From Planococcus citri (taxonomy: Eukaryota; Arthropoda; Insecta; Hemiptera; Pseudococcidae), in NCBI RefSeq assembly GCF_950023065.1, contig NC_088678.1, positions 6,128,580 to 6,192,579 on the forward strand: 64,000 nt of DNA, given 5' to 3'. Under the pieces are notes generated by a model. It was not told the DNA's origin. It saw only the letters and a list, made by a program, of their open reading frames with translations, and searched no databases. A program made the position numbers and the translations under genes. Shown piece after piece: positions 57,534 to 64,000 of the stretch. Each line of letters opens with the position of its first letter. Within the stretch, counting starts at the first letter, position 1.

Positions 57534-58882
57534 ATGTCGACCACAGCTCCTAAAATATTCATAGGTCTGTAAACTTATGCAAAATGTAACAAAATACTCT
57601 AAAAATATACTAATCGATACCTGTATTTTGATTCAGGAGGAGGTACCGGATTCATCGGTACAGTTCTGAGAATCTTATTTCAAAATGAAGGATACAACGT
57701 AAAAGTAATCTCGAGAACTCCGGTTCAAGGAGGAGTAACTTGGGTACAGCGTACAGCATATAAACTATCCTGATAACCGAATTCATCTCGTATATATTAC
57801 TAATACAGCTTTACTCTTCTAGTCAGATCTAACTTTGATGGATTTACCAGAGAATACAGCCGCTGTAATTAACTGCTCCGGTGAAAATGTACTGAATCCG
57901 AAGTACAGATGGAACGAAACGTTTAAGAAAAAAGTTTACAGTAGTCGAATCAGCACCAATGATTTCCTGGTAGAGATGATCAAAGAAACCAAGTACAAAC
58001 CGAAAGTATTCATTTCCATGTCTGGCGTTGGTTCGTGAAATGAAATTTTTAGCTGTAAAACACACACACATATCATGAACGAGAAATATTAATTTATGAA
58101 TTAAAAAATATAGGTATATACAAACCTGACCCGGTGAAAGAATACGACGAGTATACGAAAATAAACGAAGGCTTCGATTACATTTCGAAACTAGCTATAG
58201 ACTGGGAAAAATCAACCGAACTACCTGAAGATACCGATGTCAGAAGAGTTATAGTTAGATCAGGTATGATTCCAATTCAATGTTCGCATCAACGTGTGAA
58301 AAATACATATTGAACACGATTTATAGTTATTCACTTACAGGTGTCGTTTTGGGTAGAACCGGTGGTATGATCAAACAAGTATTTCCTCAGTTTTATCTCG
58401 GATTAGGTGGTCCTATCGGAGACGGTAAACAATTCTTCCCATGGATACATGTTTATGATCTTTGTAGAATGATGTTATACGCCGTTAAAAACGAAAAAGT
58501 CACCGGAGTTTTGAATGGAGTCGCTCCTGAGGTAGTTCTGTTCACCAATGCTGTATCTGATCCATGTATCTGAAACTAATTCGTAACATTACTATTTCAG
58601 ATCATTACCAATAATCAGTTCACGAAAGCTTTCGGTAAAGCACTATGGCGTCCTACAATAACGCCGTTACCGGCCTTTGCAGTCAAATTGATATTCGGTC
58701 AAGAACGTTCTGTGATGATGCTCGAAGGTCAAAAAGTTATCCCGAAACGAGTCCAAGAATTAGGTTTTGATTATATTCATCCTAGCATTGACAGTGCCTG
58801 TACAGAGTTCTCAAAATTGTTCTATATTCCTCCAGAGTGGAAAGGCAACTTCAAGCAACAAGTTCCTGAAATTTCTTCTTAG
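57534..58882 (+). CDS. SDR39U1: SDR39U1-type epimerase family protein, six exons (322 aa)
   Basis: Exons 57534-57564, 57637-57743, 57823-58030, 58114-58263, 58341-58531 and 58601-58882 join in phase to 322 residues; every intron is GT-AG. The start is ATG at 57534 (MSTTAPKIFIG), joined by a split Gly codon to GGTGFIGTVLRILFQNEGY, the NADP-binding Rossmann G-x-x-G-x-x-G motif at the N-terminus. Family landmarks follow: VINCSGENVLNPKYRWNE, SSRISTNDFL, FISMSGVGIYKP, ISKLAIDWEKS, RVIVRSGVVLGRTGGM, GGPIGDGKQFFPWIHVYDL, GVLNGVAPE and LPAFAVKLIFGQ. SDR39U1/YfcH-type atypical short-chain dehydrogenases have unclear substrates; the human protein is about the same length. AATAAA signals lie at 59015-59020 and 59056-59061. 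Intact; no broken motif seen. Confidence 0.92.
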
Positions 58883-59061
58883 TCAGCAGTATTTGCATTT
58901 ACCTAGTGTGTTACTTAGTTTTGTAAAATGAAGTTGATTTTTTAAAAAATAGTTCGTTCGAACTTCGAAGAGACGAACAATGGAATGTAACTTGAAAGAT
59001 GTGATTAGTAAATTAATAAAGTCAACGAGATCTTTTGAATTTGGAAATAATTGAAAATAAA
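58883..59061 (+). terminator. SDR39U1 3' UTR with two polyadenylation signals
   Basis: Two AATAAA hexamers (59015-59020 and 59056-59061) lie 130-180 bp after the stop codon. Confidence 0.6.
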
Positions 59062-62000
59062 GTCGGTTTGTTTAGGAAATGTCCATCGTCATGCTCGATT
59101 GTTTTTATATTAATCAAGTGCATAAAGTTGAACAAATTATGTATGTAAATATTTCATGTTGCAACGGTCATGTTTGGAACATTATAGTTTGTTTTCGATT
59201 TCATTTTGCTTTCTTTTTCATTAATAAATACTTATTTTTACGGATTACTCACCACAAAACCGTTCCTAAACCGTAGTTCATTCAAGGTTCATTGTACCTC
59301 AACGAAAGTTTCTAAAACAACCGAAATTAAACACAAAGTGTTTCATTAATACATCAACCACGAAGTAATCCGAACATAAGGCACGACGCGATAAATTTCA
59401 TAAATCGAACGAATGAAAATTAACAACACGATTACAATTTATTTCATCTATAAATACTACAACAAAACTAACAGAAATTTACACATTTTTTTTTATAAAC
59501 AATTTTACTACCTTCCTCAATCAAGGGTTTCCGAAAAGTGCAAAATAGGGGTTTGAAAAAACCAATAGGCTAAATAGAAAAGTTGTTCGGATTAATTTGA
59601 AGAGGAGATCACTTTGAAGAGAATCATCTCTTTCAAATTTCATTTTGGTTATTGAATAATAAATTAAACTAATTTGTTCGTGAACAATTAAATTCACAAA
59701 CACATTAACTAATAAAAATGATCAGAACTTCGAGTTAAAACTTCTGATGTTTGAAAATGAGGAAGTTTTTCAATTACCTAAAGGACTAGAAATTGAACTA
59801 AGGATTCCTTACTCATTAAAAAAATCATTTCATTTCACTGATCAGATCAGATACTTTTCGAAAATATCCTTGATGGAGGAAAATCGTATCTTTTTATGTG
59901 ATAACAGTATACATAGGTATATTATTTCTACAAAACAACATACTCCATAAAAAGATTTCTTACGTATTAACGCGAATACATTATTTACAATAATTTCTTC
60001 CACCATAGTCCATAATACAAACGTATTACTACAGTAAAAATAATCCAAGGTACTTTTTTTTATCCATTTGTAATTTCATCAAAGGTACATAGTTAAGCAG
60101 AGATATTTCCATCGTGATGTCTAATTTCAAAATCATTATTCTCCCGATTTTTAGGTAATATAAGCTAAAACTCATGTCAGTCGTGTCTATCGAAGATAAT
60201 TCCATTTTTTAGAGAGCTTCATTCATCTCTGCTCAGTGCTAATCCTTACTCAAACGTTATTCTAGCTACCGAATAACTATCGAAAAACATTCCGCAGTCG
60301 TTAAAAATAAAAAATTACAAAATTCTAAAACACTTATAACCTTAATTCACTCGCCTTTCGAAAATTATTTCTATAGAATATATAGCTTCAATTACACTGG
60401 GAATAGGAAACAGAAAAAGATCCTACGAGTCATCTTTTTCTATCCTCCACAACGTAGGTAATCTACAATCATCGTATATCCGTTGCGATAAAAAAAATTC
60501 TCCGTTATAAATTTCTTTTTACAAACTTAAAACTGTTACAACCATCTTCATCGTTTAGAAGAAAAAAAAAAAATGATAAATAAATAAAATTTGGAAGACT
60601 AGAACTTCATCTCTCCTGTAAACTATAAAGTATAAGAAATACGAAAGCATCGCGTTTAGGTCATTTTCTACCCACGAGTATTCTAATTCAATGACTAGTT
60701 TACGGTATTTTGCATTTACTATACTCTCAGCTGCTGCTCATCGAAGCTAACGCTGAACTAAGCCGGCTATCAAAACCAGCATCCGATTAATTAATTAACT
60801 TGTTAACCAGAACTATAGAACAATTCTTTGGTTTAGATTTAGGCTAGCCTTTATGTATAGATAACAGATAATAAGTACAACTAAAATAAGTATAACGCGT
60901 ATGAAATACCGGCAAGGGTCCAGAATAATGGTACGTTCATTAAGCTAAAAAGATAACGTACCATATTTTCTTTTCTGTACACAATTTAGATACTATAACT
61001 TTACGTCACGCGATTGCTTCTTTTTTACAATAAACAGTGCTCTACATCTAATTACATATTTTTAAACCAATTGCTTGTTTTTGTACAAGAGTTATTTTCT
61101 TAACAAGAGTACCAAGTACGAGTATATCACTGAAATTACTCCTTCGGTGCACGAATAAAACGATCGTTGCTTACTACGAACATTCTGAAAAACCAGTTTG
61201 AAAAGACTGATGAATTCATCATCAGTAAAACATCATAAAAACATTGAACACAAATCAAGAAAAGATATGTAAATTTCAAAATACTCAAACTCTTCTGATC
61301 AGGCTTCGAACGAACTAACTGATACGATCGAATCTACGATGTTCGCTTCAGCTTTTCACCATTTCAATCAACTTCCAGTTTGAATCGAACGTCTTTTTCA
61401 TCTTTTTTTCGAACACAGAAAGCTAAATGCTTCTCACTTTACCTCTACAACAATCTAAATCATAATAAAACACTGTTACTAACGAATCTACGAAACGATA
61501 CCGGTCAACGGTTCTTCTAACTCGAAGCAACAACGTTCCTCGATCCAAACCAATCAATTTAGCCAGAACATTCGTGCACAGAAGACAGAAAAATGAGAGC
61601 TCTACTTCTCCTTCAGTCGTACGAGTAACGAGCTACAACAAAATCCATCGATCGGATAATACCTTAAACGTATAAAATACAAAACACCGGTAACAATAAT
61701 TTAAACGATTAAAAAAAAAAGGAAAAAAAAAAGAACACAAACTTACCAAGAAACAAACAATACAGAAAGTTGCTAACATTTCAAGAAACGTTTCTAAGTT
61801 ATATAACGAGGATTATCTATGGTATTTGCGATAATTGTACAAGAATAATATCTACGTAAAAGCCACCTTCGGTGTACAAGCTTTGAAAGTAAAGAGTCGA
61901 TTAGATTGGCTAATACGCGAATATGTATAAGTACGAAGCGACGCTATAAAAGCTTTTTTTTCTCTATCACCATTTCGAACTATGTAAGTACGCTGATTTC

Positions 62001-62288
62001 ACAATGATAATCGACTAGAAATACCATAAATTAAGAGGGCACGCGTCTATAATAAGTCGCTCTCATCATGTAGATATGAACTTACAAAAAGGGGGAAAAA
62101 ATTAAACAGAAAAATAAACATGAGTCTTGTCGCGATTAAAAACAACATAACCGTATTAAAAATTTAACAAAAAACAAGAGAAAAAAAATAATTAATAACG
62201 AAATAAAATAGAAACAAAAATGGGGGGAAACAAACGAAAACGAAGGAGAGAAAGAGTAAACGGCACGAATATTGGAATATCGAATATT
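59062..62288. other. Long AT-rich region, probably SNRK-like 3' UTR in part
   Basis: No coding frame of note over 3.2 kb. It lacks the repeat families of the first 46 kb, is uniformly AT-rich, and directly follows the stop of the minus-strand gene at 62289, so at least part should be its 3' untranslated region. TTTATT (minus-strand AATAAA) occurs near 59439. The transcript end is not determinable from sequence. Confidence 0.4.
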
Positions 62289-63371
62289 CTAATTAGTTAT
62301 TTTCAAAGTAGATTTTAAATTCTGATTAATATCTTTAGCGTTTCGAACTTCGGAACAAGATTGCGCTTTATAAAGACGACCTCCACGTTTCAGCAAAGGC
62401 ATACAGAGTTTCTTCTGTAAATTTAGACATTTACCAATAAGAGCGTTACGTTTACTGCGCTCTTTCTGTTTACCAACCGGTGCGGTTTTATCGCTAGATT
62501 TCGCCGAACCTGTAGTACCGGCTGATGTAGGTCTAGTATCCGTAGCTGTTCCGCTGGCAGTAGCGTTAGTCTGACCTGCAGCAGTAGCAGAACAAGCTGA
62601 CACAGCGGGTAAAACCACCGGAGTGCATTGGGCTGCTTCTGATTCTTGCACTTCGGTGATTCTGTTTAACGACTGGCTTTCGCGAAGTCGTGTCTCAACT
62701 CGACGTCTATGACGTCCGGTCAAGCAATGCCTTCGTCCTGTATTTCCGGACGTTTCGAATTTACTATCTTGAGTGTTATCCGTACCTCCGGAAGGTTCGC
62801 TGTGATCGTGTTCGTTGCTCGGTTCTTGAGTGCCTTGCGAAGAGTTACCACCAGCTGAGCCTCCGTTACCGCCCGGGTCTCTGGGATCTCTACCTCTGTG
62901 TAATGATTTCGTACTACCTCGTTTCTTACGTCCTTCGCTGTCTTCGTCGCTAGCCTCGGATGAACTGCACGAGGCTGTGCGCGATTTACGAAAACGACTG
63001 CGACGTTGTTCGAAACTGAGGAAGTTACGAGGTGTCGACGATCCCGAACGTACGGTACTGCAGCCGTCTTCGGAGATTTCATCTAGACCGAGCTGAGGTG
63101 AACTGCGAGCTGATACCAGAGGAGCTGGCAGCATTTTAGACGATGGTCGAGGCGAAGATACCGGAGCTCCTGCCGAACCGTTCGATTCGGCTAGCATGTT
63201 GGCAGCACCGCCGGACATGGATTCTTTACGCAGCTCTTGCACGGCTAGGTTGAGTTTACCTTCGGATCGAGATCCGCGTCGGTTTAACGAACTGTGCAGC
63301 GAGCTGTCGCTGTTGGCGTCGTCGTCGTCTTCGTCTTCTTCTTCGGTTACGATGCTGCATTTACGAGTGCG
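62289..63371 (-). CDS. SNRK: SNRK-like serine/threonine kinase, last coding exon (C-terminal 360 aa)
   Basis: The exon starts at 63371 after a minus-strand acceptor (ttttcgtag) in phase 0 and ends in TAA at 62289-62291. It reads RTRKCSIVTEEEDEDDDD, then SRFRKSRTASCSSSEASDED, SEGRKKR, later GRRHCLTGRHRRRVETR, and a basic tail GKCLNLQKKLCMPLLKRGG. The kinase domain lies upstream, outside the window. SNRK (SNF-related, AMPK-like kinase) tails contain a comparable SCSSSETSDDDSE-type motif followed by an HR-x-D...GG-rich, Ser/Asn-rich segment; that is the basis of the name. Low-complexity Gly/Ser/Thr stretches (about residues 155-290) are probably disordered. The acidic run comes from a GAC/GAA trinucleotide-like tract at 63316-63352. 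The identity needs the upstream exons. Confidence 0.6.
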   Translation of the reverse strand, partial: RTRKCSIVTEEEDEDDDDANSDSSLHSSLNRRGSRSEGKLNLAVQELRKESMSGGAANMLAESNGSAGAPVSSPRPSSKMLPAPLVSARSSPQLGLDEISEDGCSTVRSGSSTPRNFLSFEQRRSRFRKSRTASCSSSEASDEDSEGRKKRGSTKSLHRGRDPRDPGGNGGSAGGNSSQGTQEPSNEHDHSEPSGGTDNTQDSKFETSGNTGRRHCLTGRHRRRVETRLRESQSLNRITEVQESEAAQCTPVVLPAVSACSATAAGQTNATASGTATDTRPTSAGTTGSAKSSDKTAPVGKQKERSKRNALIGKCLNLQKKLCMPLLKRGGRLYKAQSCSEVRNAKDINQNLKSTLKITN

Positions 63372-63672
63372 CTACGAAAATGAAAATTATTTCACGTTAA
63401 TTGACGTGCATTTAGAATACAGATTATCTTATCTCGTTACTGTGCAAGATAAAAGGGTACTTGAGACGAATGAGGAGTCAATATTGGTGCTAAAATTGGT
63501 ACGAGTATACTAATTATCGGTAATCACTAATCAAACAATGTAATTTCTGAGTATTCAATTAAGAGAATGTGCGAGGTACAACTTTGTAATAAGTAAATTT
63601 CAATACTAACGAGGGAACCTTTTAAAGTGGCACCCTCGATTTCAACGAAATCAAGCTAGATCGAAAAAGCAT
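63372..63672 (-). other. Intron upstream of the SNRK-like exon
   Basis: AT-rich, with no further exon visible before the repeat begins. The intron continues beyond the window. Confidence 0.5.
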
Positions 63673-64000
63673 GTTAGTCGGGGAGCCCGCTTAAGGATCT
63701 ACTGCACCCCCCCCCCCCCCCCGTCGATCTTCTAGGACAACTTTTCTCTTAAAGGGAGAGTCCTAAGGAACATTTCTAGCCCTTGTGCTCAAAAAAAAAG
63801 TGGCCCTACTTACAAAATGGCGGCCATTTTGATTGACAGGTCAGCGAAATCGCAGATTTTGCGTTCCAACATAGGACTTGCACAACATTTTTCAAACCGT
63901 ACAAAGGTAGATCGAGAGATCAGGCAAAAATTTATCATCTGTCAAAATTTCAAGCGCCAAAATTCCTTTTTCGATTTTTGATGAATTTTTAAAAATCAAA
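63673..64000 (+). mobile_element. Foldback family A terminus inside the SNRK-like intron
   Basis: GTTAGTCGGGGAGCCCGCTT, a C run (about 63707-63722) and the following module through caacataggacttgcacaac match 36719-37050 in the same orientation. They also match the inverted modules at 45110-45620 and 490-960. It is cut by the window end. Confidence 0.85.

Noticed and set aside
62690..63513. Frames overlapping the SNRK-like exon on both strands
   Set aside because: Shadows caused by GC-richer codon use; only the 62289-63371 minus frame has acceptor, stop and family motifs.
1..64000. tRNA or rRNA genes
   Set aside because: I looked for cloverleaf-like and A/B-box patterns by eye and saw none I could support.

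Overview
This is a eukaryotic nuclear window, almost certainly from an insect. The evidence is GT-AG introns of roughly 60-110 bp, AATAAA signals, metazoan genes (nardilysin, SDR39U1, an SNRK-like kinase tail), an R1-like LINE gag, mariner-type MITEs with TA duplications, and a Penelope-like element with a GIY-YIG domain. A hemipteran such as a mealybug is plausible from general sequence character, but I cannot prove it. Nothing prokaryotic (operons, Shine-Dalgarno sites, CRISPR) is present.

Layout. 1-23.9 kb is a scrambled, repeatedly duplicated and decaying gene neighbourhood. It holds three fragments of a KDM4-type JmjC histone demethylase, six copies of an unrecognised exon (here 'MESNQ exon'), two copies of an immunoglobulin-like exon, small repeated exons, a broken R1-like LINE ORF1, and large inverted-repeat (foldback) elements. 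23.9-27.4 kb holds tandem repeats: a ~34 bp minisatellite, a cluster of hairpins, and a ~131 bp C-rich repeat. 27.4-46.7 kb is a sea of foldback elements of at least five sequence families, some nested. 46.9-51.4 kb is a very young Penelope-like element carrying an intact 808-codon ORF and an inverted-repeat pseudo-LTR, with a direct target duplication.

51.4-64 kb is the normal genic part. It contains an intronless nardilysin ORF (minus), a divergent small coiled-coil gene (plus) sharing its promoter region, a complete six-exon SDR39U1 gene (plus), and the last coding exon of an SNRK-like kinase (minus) whose upstream intron carries the same repeat terminus seen in the repeat-rich half.

Two cross-scale observations stand out. 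First, the 13-nt quasi-palindrome CTGGAG-N-CTCCAG is the conserved core of three otherwise different repeat families. Second, the KDM4 JmjC exons have been duplicated and have lost key codons by a stop, a Glu-to-Lys change and a frameshift, while keeping their splice sites. All identifications come from reading motifs; no database search was run.
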